Below, piece by piece: positions 41,915-49,774 of a stretch of DNA of 64,000 nucleotides (position 1 is its first letter; every line of letters begins with the position of its first letter). The translations under genes and the position numbers were made by a program. The DNA comes from Martelella sp. AD-3 (GTDB taxonomy: Bacteria > Pseudomonadota > Alphaproteobacteria > Rhizobiales > Rhizobiaceae), in the NCBI RefSeq assembly GCF_001578105.1, contig NZ_CP014275.1:4365001-4429000 (forward strand). The letters are read 5' to 3'. Under the pieces are notes generated by a model. It was not told where the DNA came from. It worked only from the letters and a program-made list of their open reading frames with translations, and did no database searches.

Positions 41915-42997
41915 ATGCTGACAGAGCTTGATGTCGAGGCAGGACCGGATCCCGCCGCAGGGATCGGCGCCATCGATTGCGACGTGCATCCGCGCAGTCC
42001 CGGACAGGAAGACCTGCTCCCGTTCGTCGACAGCTACTGGAAGGACATGATGCCCTACCGCAATATCGGGCATATGGAACTGATGTCCTATCCGTTTTCG
42101 ACCAGGCCATTCAGGGCGGAAGGCCCGGATGGCGGGGTCGCAAATCCCAAACGGCTGGCCGAAGCCCATCTGGATCCGAGGGGCATCTCGGCGGCGATCC
42201 TCAACGTCGTCAACGGCGTTCAGGCGCTGTTCGACCCCTATATGCAGGCGATGATGTGCCAGGCGACCAATCGCTGGCTGGCGGCGGAGTGGCTGGATCG
42301 GGACCCGCGCCTGCGGGCCGCGCTGCTGGTGCCGTTCCGTCATCCGGAAGAGGCGGTGGCGGAGATCAAACGCTATGCCGGTGACCGGCGCTTCATCCAG
42401 ATCCTGGCGATCTGCATGGGCGATGCGCCGCTCGGCCAGCGCCAGTTCTGGCCGATCTACAAGGCGGCATCCGATGCCGGATTTGTCCTGTCGATCCATC
42501 CGGGCAGCAATTACCGCCACGCGCCGACGCAATCCGGCTTCATGTCCTATCTTGTGGAGGAACAGGTCAACTGGTCGCAGGGCTTCGCCAGCCAGGCGGC
42601 AAGCCTTCTGAGCGAGGGCGTGCTGATCGAGTTTCCGGACATGAAGGTGGTGATGGCGGAAAGCGGGATTTCCTGGCTTTTCGGCGTCTCCTGGCGCATG
42701 GCGAAGGACTGGCGCGGCTGCCGCGTCGAGGTGCCGTGGCTGAAGGAGGGCCCGGACAAGATCTTGGAACGCCAGCTGCGCTTCACCCTGCAGCCCTTCG
42801 ATCTTCCGGTCGAGCCGGAAGAGGTCGCAGCCGTTCTCGAATGCATCGGCGGGCCGGAACTGCTGCTCTATTCCTCCGATTTTCCGCATGATCACGGACC
42901 GACCGCCGCCCGTTGGCCGAACGGGCTTTCCGCCGATCTCGCCAATGCCATCTGCCGCGAGAATGTCCTTGCCACCTATCCGAGACTGGAGGTCTGA
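41915..42997 (+). CDS. Amidohydrolase-family protein 1 (ACMSD/LigW-like)
   Basis: A 360-residue metal-dependent TIM-barrel enzyme of the amidohydrolase 2 type. The N-terminal metal motif is IDCDVHPRSPG, a second histidine lies in LSIHPGSNYRH, and the catalytic region contains SDFPHDHG near the C-terminus. Members include decarboxylases (ACMSD, LigW) and aromatic hydrolases. The start ATG at 41915 follows GAGGAG. It is translationally close to the TTT permease, so it probably acts on the transported compound. Its stop is one base from the paralogue that follows. Confidence 0.85.
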   Translation: MLTELDVEAGPDPAAGIGAIDCDVHPRSPGQEDLLPFVDSYWKDMMPYRNIGHMELMSYPFSTRPFRAEGPDGGVANPKRLAEAHLDPRGISAAILNVVNGVQALFDPYMQAMMCQATNRWLAAEWLDRDPRLRAALLVPFRHPEEAVAEIKRYAGDRRFIQILAICMGDAPLGQRQFWPIYKAASDAGFVLSIHPGSNYRHAPTQSGFMSYLVEEQVNWSQGFASQAASLLSEGVLIEFPDMKVVMAESGISWLFGVSWRMAKDWRGCRVEVPWLKEGPDKILERQLRFTLQPFDLPVEPEEVAAVLECIGGPELLLYSSDFPHDHGPTAARWPNGLSADLANAICRENVLATYPRLEV

Positions 42998-42998
42998 C

Positions 42999-44099
42999 AT
43001 GACTGTTGCCGAACTGGAGAGGCCCGACACGGCCAAAACGAAACTGGGTATTGTCGATTGTGACATTCACCCCGCAATGACCGACAGGACCGAGCTCTCC
43101 CGCTTCATGCCGCTGCGCTGGCGCGAGCATGTGCGCGATTTCGGCATGCGCTCGGGCGGTTCGCTCGTCGGCATGCTGCAATATCCGCGCCTGAACCATG
43201 GCGGCATGCGCCAGGATGCCTATCCGCCGGAGGGCGGTCCGCCGGCCTCCAGCCTCGCCTTTCTGCAGACGCAGCTTCTGGACGAGCTCAATATCGAGTT
43301 CGGCTTGCTGCAGGCGCTGAATCCCGGGCCGTCACTGCAGAACCTCGAATTGAGCGCGGCCGTCTGCGCGGCCGTAAACGACTGGCAGATCGACAAGTGG
43401 CTGACGCCCGAACCGCGCCTGAAAGGCGGCATTTCCATTGCCCAGGAAGACGCCGAAGCCTCGGTGCGCGAGATCGAGGAACGCGTCAAGGACAAGCGCT
43501 TCGCCCAGCTGCAGATCGTGCCGCGCAGTCTGGAGCCGGCCGGCCGCAAGCGCTACTGGCCGATCTACGAACTCGCCGAGGCGCACGACCTGCCGATCGC
43601 GGTTCATCCGGCGGCAACCGGCTGGCATGCCAATACCGGCGCGGGCTGGGCGTCCTTTTACGTCGAGGAGCATTATGCCTTCTCCCATTCGGTCCAGACC
43701 ATCCTGATCTCGATGATCTTCGAGGGCGTGTTCGACCGCTTTCCGAAGCTCAAACTGGTGCTGGTGGAGGGCGGCTTCGCCTGGCTGCCATCGCTGATGT
43801 GGCGCATGGACAGGGAGTGGGAGCGCATGCGCGGGGAGGTGCCGCATGTGAAGAGCCGCCCCTCGGACTATATCCGCCGCAATGTCTGGATCACCACGCA
43901 GCCGATCGAGGAGCCGCCGAATGTCCGGCACATGAACAACCTCCTTCAGTGGATCGGGGCGGACCGGCTGATGTTCTCGACCGATTATCCGCACTGGGAC
44001 TTCGACCATCCGGACCGGGCTTTCCGCGTCGGGCTCAGCGAAGAGGCAAAGCGCGGCATCATGCGCGACAACGCGCTTGCCGTTTACGGGCTGGGTTGA
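42999..44099 (+). CDS. Amidohydrolase-family protein 2 (ACMSD/LigW-like)
   Basis: A 366-residue paralogue of the preceding gene. The metal motifs are VDCDIHPAMTD near the N-terminus, IAVHPAATGWHANTG (about 200) and STDYPHWDFDHPD (about 325). VEGGFAWLPSLMWRMDREWE also parallels protein 1, so the two arose by duplication and may form a heteromer or act on successive intermediates. The ATG at 42999 has GGAGG upstream and follows the first gene by one base. It precedes the Rieske ferredoxin by 9 bases. Confidence 0.85.
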   Translation: MTVAELERPDTAKTKLGIVDCDIHPAMTDRTELSRFMPLRWREHVRDFGMRSGGSLVGMLQYPRLNHGGMRQDAYPPEGGPPASSLAFLQTQLLDELNIEFGLLQALNPGPSLQNLELSAAVCAAVNDWQIDKWLTPEPRLKGGISIAQEDAEASVREIEERVKDKRFAQLQIVPRSLEPAGRKRYWPIYELAEAHDLPIAVHPAATGWHANTGAGWASFYVEEHYAFSHSVQTILISMIFEGVFDRFPKLKLVLVEGGFAWLPSLMWRMDREWERMRGEVPHVKSRPSDYIRRNVWITTQPIEEPPNVRHMNNLLQWIGADRLMFSTDYPHWDFDHPDRAFRVGLSEEAKRGIMRDNALAVYGLG

Positions 44100-44108
44100 G
44101 GAGAAGCC

Positions 44109-44522
44109 ATGACCGATCACATCATCTGCAAGGTCGACGAAATTCCGGAAGGCAAGGCCAGAAGGGTCGAGGTCGCCGGCCGCGTCATCGCCATCTTCAA
44201 TCTCGGTGATCGCTTCGCGGCGATCACCAACAAGTGCCCGCATGAGGGCGCGGAACTCTGTCACGGCCGGGTTGCCGCCCTCGTCAACGCCGATGGTCCC
44301 GGCGCCTACCGCACCGAGGACGAGAAGATCATAGTGCGTTGCCCCTGGCATGGCTGGGAGTTCGATCTCGAGAACGGCCGTTCCTACTGTGATCCGAGCC
44401 GGATGCGGGTGAAGATCTTCGACGTCAAGGTCACGCCGGGTGAGAGCCTGGCGGAAGGGCCTTATCGCGCCGAGGTCTTCGAGGTTCGCACAGAGGATGA
44501 TTATGTCGTCCTTACCATTTGA
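44109..44522 (+). CDS. Rieske-type ferredoxin
   Basis: A 137-residue [2Fe-2S] Rieske protein. The cluster ligands are CPHEG (Cys-x-His) and CPWHGWEFD (Cys-x2-His). It lacks a catalytic oxygenase domain, so it carries electrons. The start ATG at 44109 follows GAGGAG. It overlaps the GFA gene by 20 bases. Its position in a strand-coupled operon with amidohydrolases, a ferredoxin reductase and a second ferredoxin suggests service to a Rieske oxygenase or similar enzyme, but no terminal oxygenase gene is in the window. Confidence 0.9.
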   Translation: MTDHIICKVDEIPEGKARRVEVAGRVIAIFNLGDRFAAITNKCPHEGAELCHGRVAALVNADGPGAYRTEDEKIIVRCPWHGWEFDLENGRSYCDPSRMRVKIFDVKVTPGESLAEGPYRAEVFEVRTEDDYVVLTI

Positions 44523-45000
44523 AAACGAGCGCTTGCCCGTGTTCCCGCTTATGGGCGGGTGCCAGTGCGGGGCGCTCAGATATCGGGTGAGCGGGGCGCC
44601 GCTCACCTTCTATCTCTGCCATTGCGCAAGTTGCCAGCGCCAGTCGGGCAGCGCGTTCGGCGAAAGCCTGATGTTTGCCTGCGAGGACCTGACGCTGGAC
44701 GGCACGCCCGAAGAGCGCTGGACCACTGGCGGCTCGGGCGTGCCGATCCGCCAGACCTTTTGCGGGACGTGCGGGGTGCGGCTGACCCATCGGCGCAAGG
44801 AAAGTCCGGTTCTGGTGGTCAAGCCCGGCACGCTCGACGATCCGTCCTGGCTTTTTCCGGCGGCGGAGATCTTCACCGCCTCCCGCCAACCCTGGCTCTC
44901 GCCGCTTCCCGGCGTGGCGCAATATCTGGAAGGTCCGGACATGGACCGGCTTAAGGACGACTGGGCACGGTGGATCGCCGGACATGAGGAGACGGGATGA
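44503..45000 (+). CDS. GFA-family zinc protein (CENP-V/GFA domain)
   Basis: A 165-residue zinc-binding protein. The ligands are in MGGCQCGALRYRVSG, LCHCASCQRQSGSAFG and FCGTCGVRLTHRRK, the typical GFA cysteine set. Gfa was named for formaldehyde-activating activity with glutathione, though many relatives have other roles. The ATG at 44503 follows AGAGG. In an operon with Rieske components, formaldehyde released by oxidative O-demethylation is a natural substrate, but this is inference. The stop overlaps the reductase ATG. Confidence 0.85.
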   Translation: MSSLPFENERLPVFPLMGGCQCGALRYRVSGAPLTFYLCHCASCQRQSGSAFGESLMFACEDLTLDGTPEERWTTGGSGVPIRQTFCGTCGVRLTHRRKESPVLVVKPGTLDDPSWLFPAAEIFTASRQPWLSPLPGVAQYLEGPDMDRLKDDWARWIAGHEETG

Positions 45001-46205
45001 TGAGCGGGATCGTGGTTGTGGGCGCGGGCCAGGCGGGGCTTGCGCTGGCGGCGAAGCTCAGGGTCGAAGGCTATTCGGGCGCATTGACGCTACTGGGCGA
45101 AGAGGCGTGGCCGCCCTATCAGCGGCCGCCGCTTTCAAAGAAATTCCTGCTGGGGGAGCTGCCGCGCGAGCGACTCTTTCTGCGCTCCCGGGATTTCTAC
45201 GGTGAGCACGACATCGATTTGAGGCTCGGCGCGCGTGTCGAGGCGATCGACCGAAGCGCGAAGAAGGTGCGTTTCGGCGATGAGGTTCTTGCCTATGACA
45301 GGCTGGTGCTGACGACCGGCGCTTGTCCCCGGCGCCTGCCGGCGGCGATCGGCGGCGACCTCGGGAACGTTTTCACCCTGCGCGGGATTGACGATGTCGA
45401 TGCCATGGCGCCGCTTTTTGTACCCGGCGCGCGGCTTCTGGTGGTGGGCGGCGGCTATATCGGCCTGGAGGCGGCAGCCGTTGCGGCGCGCGCGGGCCTC
45501 AAGGTGACGCTGATCGAAAGCGGTCCGCGCATTCTCGGCCGCGTCGCGGCGGAAGAGACGGCGGGCTATTTCCGCACGCTTCACCGCGAAAACGACGTTG
45601 ATCTGCGGGAGGAAGCGGGGCTTCGCCGGCTTCTCGGCGACAACACTGTGGAGGCGGCGGAACTGGCCGACGGCACGACGGTTTCCGTCGATCTGGTGAT
45701 TGTCGGCATCGGCGTCACGCCCGCGACGACGCTTGCCGAGACGGCAGGTCTGCCGGTCGAAAACGGCATCGCCACGGATGAATTCGGCCAAACGGCCGAC
45801 CCGTCGATCTTCGCCGCCGGCGATTGCGCCAGTTTTCCATATGCGGGCGGCAGGCTTCGGCTGGAGAGCGTGCAGAACGCCATCGAACACGCCGAATGCG
45901 TGGCGAAGAGCCTGCTGGGCGCAGAAACGCCCTACCGGCCCGAGCCCTGGTTCTGGTCGGATCAGTATGAGGTTAAGCTGCAGATCGCAGGGCTTAATAC
46001 CGGCTATGACCGCGTCGTGGCGCGCAAGGGAGACCGGGAGGGCTCGGTTTCGCACTGGTATTTTGCCGGCCGGCGCTTCATCGCCATCGACGCGATGAAC
46101 GATCCGCGCGCCTACATGACCGCAAGGCGGTTGCTTGCGGCGGGGGCAAGCCCCGATCCCGACCATCTGGCTGCGGCCGATCTGAAGACGCTGGCCGCAG
46201 CATGA
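44997..46205 (+). CDS. Ferredoxin reductase (FAD/NAD(P)-binding, putidaredoxin-reductase type)
   Basis: A 402-residue flavoprotein. The FAD Rossmann motif GIVVVGAGQAGLALAAKL opens it, and a second dinucleotide motif VVGGGYIGLEAAAVA (about 155) binds NAD(P)H. The FAD-binding IFAAGDCASFP and the reductase C-terminal domain (about 320-402) follow. It fits class IIA-type redox chains for Rieske oxygenases and P450s. It overlaps the GFA stop (ATGATGA) and is followed 28 bases later by the ferredoxin gene. Confidence 0.93.
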   Translation: MMSGIVVVGAGQAGLALAAKLRVEGYSGALTLLGEEAWPPYQRPPLSKKFLLGELPRERLFLRSRDFYGEHDIDLRLGARVEAIDRSAKKVRFGDEVLAYDRLVLTTGACPRRLPAAIGGDLGNVFTLRGIDDVDAMAPLFVPGARLLVVGGGYIGLEAAAVAARAGLKVTLIESGPRILGRVAAEETAGYFRTLHRENDVDLREEAGLRRLLGDNTVEAAELADGTTVSVDLVIVGIGVTPATTLAETAGLPVENGIATDEFGQTADPSIFAAGDCASFPYAGGRLRLESVQNAIEHAECVAKSLLGAETPYRPEPWFWSDQYEVKLQIAGLNTGYDRVVARKGDREGSVSHWYFAGRRFIAIDAMNDPRAYMTARRLLAAGASPDPDHLAAADLKTLAAA

Positions 46206-46233
46206 CATCCCTGGACACAGGAGAAACCCGAAA

Positions 46234-46557
46234 TTGGTAAAGATCATCTATATCGAGCATGCCGGAAAGCGCCGCGAGATCGATGTTGCCGCAGGCCAGA
46301 GCGTCATGGAAGGCGCGCGCGACAATGGCGTGGAGGGCATCGTCGCCGAATGCGGCGGTTGCTGCTCCTGTTCCACCTGTCACGTCTATGTTGCCGGTGA
46401 CTGGTTTGACCGGCTGCCGCCGGTTGAGCCGATGGAAGAGGACATGCTCGATTTCGCGCCAGGCATGGAGCCGGGCCGGTCGCGATTGTCCTGTCAGTTG
46501 AGGGTCACCGAAGACCTCGACGGGCTGACAGTCGAGGTCCCCGCCGAACAGGCCTGA
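46234..46557 (+). CDS. 2Fe-2S ferredoxin (adrenodoxin/putidaredoxin type)
   Basis: A 107-residue ferredoxin. Cluster cysteines are in VAECGGCCSCSTCHVYV (C-x5-C-x2-C), with the fourth in SRLSCQLRVT. The start is TTG at 46234, supported by AGGAGA upstream, and residues MVKIIYIEHAGKRREIDV give a normal N-terminus. It is the last gene of the TctA-to-ferredoxin operon. It pairs with the adjacent reductase to deliver electrons. The convergent LysR gene ends four bases later. Confidence 0.93.
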   Translation: MVKIIYIEHAGKRREIDVAAGQSVMEGARDNGVEGIVAECGGCCSCSTCHVYVAGDWFDRLPPVEPMEEDMLDFAPGMEPGRSRLSCQLRVTEDLDGLTVEVPAEQA

Positions 46558-46560
46558 AGA

Positions 46561-47763
46561 TCACGCCGTGCCGGAAAGCGAAAGCGCCGTCTCGCGCAGA
46601 AGCTTCAGGAACAGCGTCTGGGCGGCGGTCGGCAGGAAACCGGCGCGCAGCGTCAGCCCGATCGGGCGGGCGCTTGCCGGAAGTTCGAATGGAAGGGCGA
46701 TCATCAGCCCGTGGCCGATTTCCGCCTCCGCCTGGCGCTTCGAGACGCAGCCGAGATGATCGCTTTTCTCCAGAAGCTCGCGCATCAGGATCACCGAGCG
46801 CGTTTCCACCAGCCGCGACGGCACGGCAAGCCCGGCGGCTTCGAACATGCGGTCGAAATGGCTTCGGATCGGCGTGCCCTCAGGGGCGACGACGAAGGGA
46901 TACCGGGCAAGCGCCTCGAAGGTTGGCTGCAACAGCGTGCCGTCCTTCCTCTTGCGCAGAAGCGGGTGCCGGGGCCCCGCGACCAGCACCACGCTGTCGG
47001 TGAACAGCTCTTCCTGGACGATATCGCCGATGGGCGCGGGATCGCGCAGCGCGCCGATGAGAAAGTCGGTCTCTCCGCGCCTGAGCCCGGCAAGCAGGTC
47101 GTCGTAATCGCCTTCCAGCACATCGACAGGGATGGCGCGGCCAAGCGCGCGAAAGGCGACGATCGCGTCCGGCAGCACGCAGGCGCGCGACAGCGGCATC
47201 GCGCCGACGACGATCCGGCCGGTCTCCCGTTTCATCGCCTCCGCCAGGTCGGCGTCCGCCTGGGCGAGTTCGGCAAAGGCGAGCCGTGCGGCCTGGGCAA
47301 GCGTTGATGCCGCGCGCGTGGCGACGATGCCGAAGGCGGTGCGTTCGAACAGCGGTCGTTCAGCCTCGCTCTCAATCTGGCTAACGGCGCGGTGCACCGT
47401 CGGCTGCGCCAGGCCGAGCCGTTTGGCGGCCAGCGTGAAGTTCTGGGTTTCGGCGACGGCGATCAGAGCGTTCAGCTGCGCGCGCGTGACCGTCACCTTC
47501 AGGCGCGGCGCGACATCCGAAAGCGCCGGGTCGAGATAGGCGAGGGCGCGTCTCACGCGGCAGGCCAGCATCTCGCCGGCCTCGGTGACGTAGAGCCCCT
47601 GGGGCGTGCGCGAAAAGAGCGTCGCCCCGGCAAGGCTTGCGATCTTGCCCAGCGCCTGGGTCACGGCCGGTTGCGAGACGAAGCACAATTCTGCCGCCCG
47701 GGTGACCGAATGCGTCTCGGCGACGGCCAGGAAGACCCTGAGATGGCGAAGATTATAGGGCAA
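46561..47763 (-). CDS. LysR-family regulator with two N-terminal HTH domains
   Basis: 400 residues, about 100 longer than typical LysR. Two winged HTHs are visible: residues 5-66 (LRHLRVFLAVAETHSVTRAA, LCFVSQPAVTQALGKI) and 92-160 (RAQLNALIAVAETQNFTLAA, LGLAQPTVHRAVSQIE). A normal periplasmic-binding-like effector domain follows (about 185-395). The start is TTG at 47763 with GGAGG six bases upstream. It lies between the ferredoxin operon and the galB operon, both of which it could control. GCTAT dyads near 48.85 kb are candidate sites. Confidence 0.85.
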   Translation of the reverse strand: MPYNLRHLRVFLAVAETHSVTRAAELCFVSQPAVTQALGKIASLAGATLFSRTPQGLYVTEAGEMLACRVRRALAYLDPALSDVAPRLKVTVTRAQLNALIAVAETQNFTLAAKRLGLAQPTVHRAVSQIESEAERPLFERTAFGIVATRAASTLAQAARLAFAELAQADADLAEAMKRETGRIVVGAMPLSRACVLPDAIVAFRALGRAIPVDVLEGDYDDLLAGLRRGETDFLIGALRDPAPIGDIVQEELFTDSVVLVAGPRHPLLRKRKDGTLLQPTFEALARYPFVVAPEGTPIRSHFDRMFEAAGLAVPSRLVETRSVILMRELLEKSDHLGCVSKRQAEAEIGHGLMIALPFELPASARPIGLTLRAGFLPTAAQTLFLKLLRETALSLSGTA

Positions 47764-47845
47764 GGGCGCCTCCGCGACGTGTTCGGCGGATTTATAGCAC
47801 GCGGAACGCCGGAAGCGATGGCAAAGGCCGGATCGTGCGAGGGGC

Positions 47846-48733
47846 TCAGTCTTCGGCGCGGGCCTCTGCCGACAGGATCAGCCCGACGCGTTCCGCGAGG
47901 TCATCGTCTTTCGCTGTCTGAAGGCCGAGCGCTCCGATTTCCGCCTGCCAGGCAACCGTTGCCGCGCTCATGCGCGCCTCAAGCCCGAGATCGCTTATGG
48001 TCGCCGCGACCTCGCGCATTTCCGCCGCGCGCCGCGTGCCGTGCACCATCATCCGCTCGAGACAATAGGCGGCCTTTTTCGGCCAGTCGATCTGCGGGTC
48101 GGAGGCGGAAAGGGAGGCGATCACCTCAGCGCTGACGCCCGCCTTTTCAGCGGCGAGAAAGCACTCCGCCATCAGCGCCTCGGTGCCCTTGATCATCACC
48201 GAGCGGATCATCTTCACCGAGGAGGCGTCGCCGATGTGCGGGCCCGTCACGCTCGCCTTCATGCCAAGGCCTGCCATCGCCTCCGCGCCTTGCGTTGCAT
48301 GCGGACCCGAGACGAGGCAGGGCGTTTCGTGGCGTTTCGGGTGGATCGGGCTCATGATCGCGACATCGACGTAGCGCGCGCCGGCGGCTTCGATCAATGC
48401 CGCGTTGCGGCGCTTGGTCTCCGGAGAACAGGAATTGCCGTCGAGATAGAGCGTGCCGGGCCTGATATACGCCGCCGCCGCCTCGGCGGCGGCAAACCCG
48501 TTGTCGGCGGTGACCAGGCTGAAGACGATATCGCTTCGCCGAAGCAGAGCGGCGGATGACGGAGCGCAGAAGACGCCGCGCTTGTCGCAGGCCTTGGCGA
48601 TTGCTTCTGCCGCGTCGTTGTGCAGCGTCTTGATGTCGAAGGCGGCAAGGGTCGTCGCAATGCCTGCCGCAGCCCAGCCGTCCGCAATCGCGCGCGCGGC
48701 TTCGCCGAAACCGATAAATCCGATGGCTGTCAT
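47846..48733 (-). CDS. NAD(P)-dependent dehydrogenase, DUF1932 / 3-hydroxyisobutyrate-type
   Basis: A 295-residue protein. The N-terminal Rossmann part starts MTAIGFIGFGEAARAIADGW (GxGxxx). The C-terminal DUF1932 domain includes KMIRSVMIKGTEALMAECFL, equivalent to the beta-hydroxyacid dehydrogenase lysine region. The ATG at 48733 is chosen because the upstream frame lacks a signal. It is divergent from galB. A role in reducing or oxidising an intermediate of the aromatic pathway is inferred from location only. It is not of the LigC (Gfo/Idh) fold. Confidence 0.82.
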   Translation of the reverse strand: MTAIGFIGFGEAARAIADGWAAAGIATTLAAFDIKTLHNDAAEAIAKACDKRGVFCAPSSAALLRRSDIVFSLVTADNGFAAAEAAAAYIRPGTLYLDGNSCSPETKRRNAALIEAAGARYVDVAIMSPIHPKRHETPCLVSGPHATQGAEAMAGLGMKASVTGPHIGDASSVKMIRSVMIKGTEALMAECFLAAEKAGVSAEVIASLSASDPQIDWPKKAAYCLERMMVHGTRRAAEMREVAATISDLGLEARMSAATVAWQAEIGALGLQTAKDDDLAERVGLILSAEARAED

Positions 48734-48841
48734 GGCTCTTTCTCCGCTGGTGTCCGCCCTTTCGGCAAACCGGAACCGACATGTTAGAACCACGCGGCGG
48801 GGCCAAGACCATTCAGAAGGCCGACATGGGTATAAGTAATA

Positions 48842-48895
48842 GCTATAGAACAATAGCATGCTCAAGCCATTCGCATGCTCATAGCACAATGCTAT
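48842..48895. promoter_or_regulatory. GCTAT/ATAGC dyads upstream of galB
   Basis: GCTATAGAACAATAGC (48842-48857) is a dyad with a 6-base centre, and ATAGC-ACAAT-GCTAT (48881-48895) is an oppositely oriented one. GCATGC recurs at 48856-48861 and 48873-48878. Such LysR-type T-N11-A sites suit the double-HTH regulator nearby. Confidence 0.6.
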
Positions 48896-48985
48896 AGCAA
48901 ATTCTTATGGCCGCGCCGCAATCCGAAATTGTCATCGCAGGCGCCCCGGCGTCAGATGCGGAACAATGGAATAACGGAGGAAACC

Positions 48986-49723
48986 ATGCCGGACACCAAC
49001 AAGACCGCGCTCGTGATCAGCGCCCATGCCGCCGATTTCGTCTGGCGCTGCGGCGGGGCGATCGCGCTGCACGCGGCCAAGGGCTATGACGTGACGGTGC
49101 TGTGCCTTTCCTTCGGCGAGCGCGGCGAAAGCGCGAAACTGTGGAAGCAGGAGGGGATGACCCTCGACAGGGTCAAGAGCGAACGCCGGAAGGAGGCCGA
49201 ACAGGCGGCGGAAGCGCTCGGCGTCCACGATCTCGTCTGCCTCGACCTCGGCGACTATCCGCTGGAGCTTTCCCGCGAGGACAAGAACAGGGTGGTCGAG
49301 GTCATCCGCAGGGTGCAGCCCGCCTTCATGCTGTCGCACTCGCAATATGACCCCTACAACACCGACCATATGTATGCCACGAGAGTTGCGCTCGAATGCC
49401 GGATGATTGCCCAGGCCTGGGGTCACAATCCCGGCGAGAAGGTGCTTGGCGCGCCGCAGCTTTATCTGTTCGAGCCGCATCAGACCGAGCAGATGGGCTG
49501 GAAGCCGGACACCTTTCTCGACATCACGCCGGTGTGGGAGAAGAAGCGCGCGGCGATCGAATGCATGGCCGGGCAGGAGCATCTCTGGGAATATTACACC
49601 CGCGTCGCCATCAACCGCGCCAATCATTTCAAGCGCAATTCCGGCGGCCAGGCCTCGGGGCGCGACTGCAAATATGCGGAAGGCTTCCAGTCGATCTTTC
49701 CGCGCACGGTTGACGAACTCTGA
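48986..49723 (+). CDS. galB: 4-oxalomesaconate hydratase (GalB, PIG-L/LmbE fold)
   Basis: A 245-residue zinc enzyme that hydrates 4-oxalomesaconate to CHA (4-carboxy-4-hydroxy-2-oxoadipate) in gallate catabolism. The PIG-L motif is SAHAADFVWRCGG near residue 11, with further metal-binding histidines in YNTDHMYATR and EPHQTEQM. This is the GalB fold known from Pseudomonas putida, not LigJ, its amidohydrolase counterpart in Sphingobium. The ATG at 48986 follows ACGGAGG. It leads the galB-dioxygenase-galC-galD operon. Confidence 0.92.
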   Translation: MPDTNKTALVISAHAADFVWRCGGAIALHAAKGYDVTVLCLSFGERGESAKLWKQEGMTLDRVKSERRKEAEQAAEALGVHDLVCLDLGDYPLELSREDKNRVVEVIRRVQPAFMLSHSQYDPYNTDHMYATRVALECRMIAQAWGHNPGEKVLGAPQLYLFEPHQTEQMGWKPDTFLDITPVWEKKRAAIECMAGQEHLWEYYTRVAINRANHFKRNSGGQASGRDCKYAEGFQSIFPRTVDEL

Positions 49724-49774
49724 AAGAGCGGGTTCACGCGCCGAAAGGCGCGCAATCAAAGGGGAGGAACAGGA

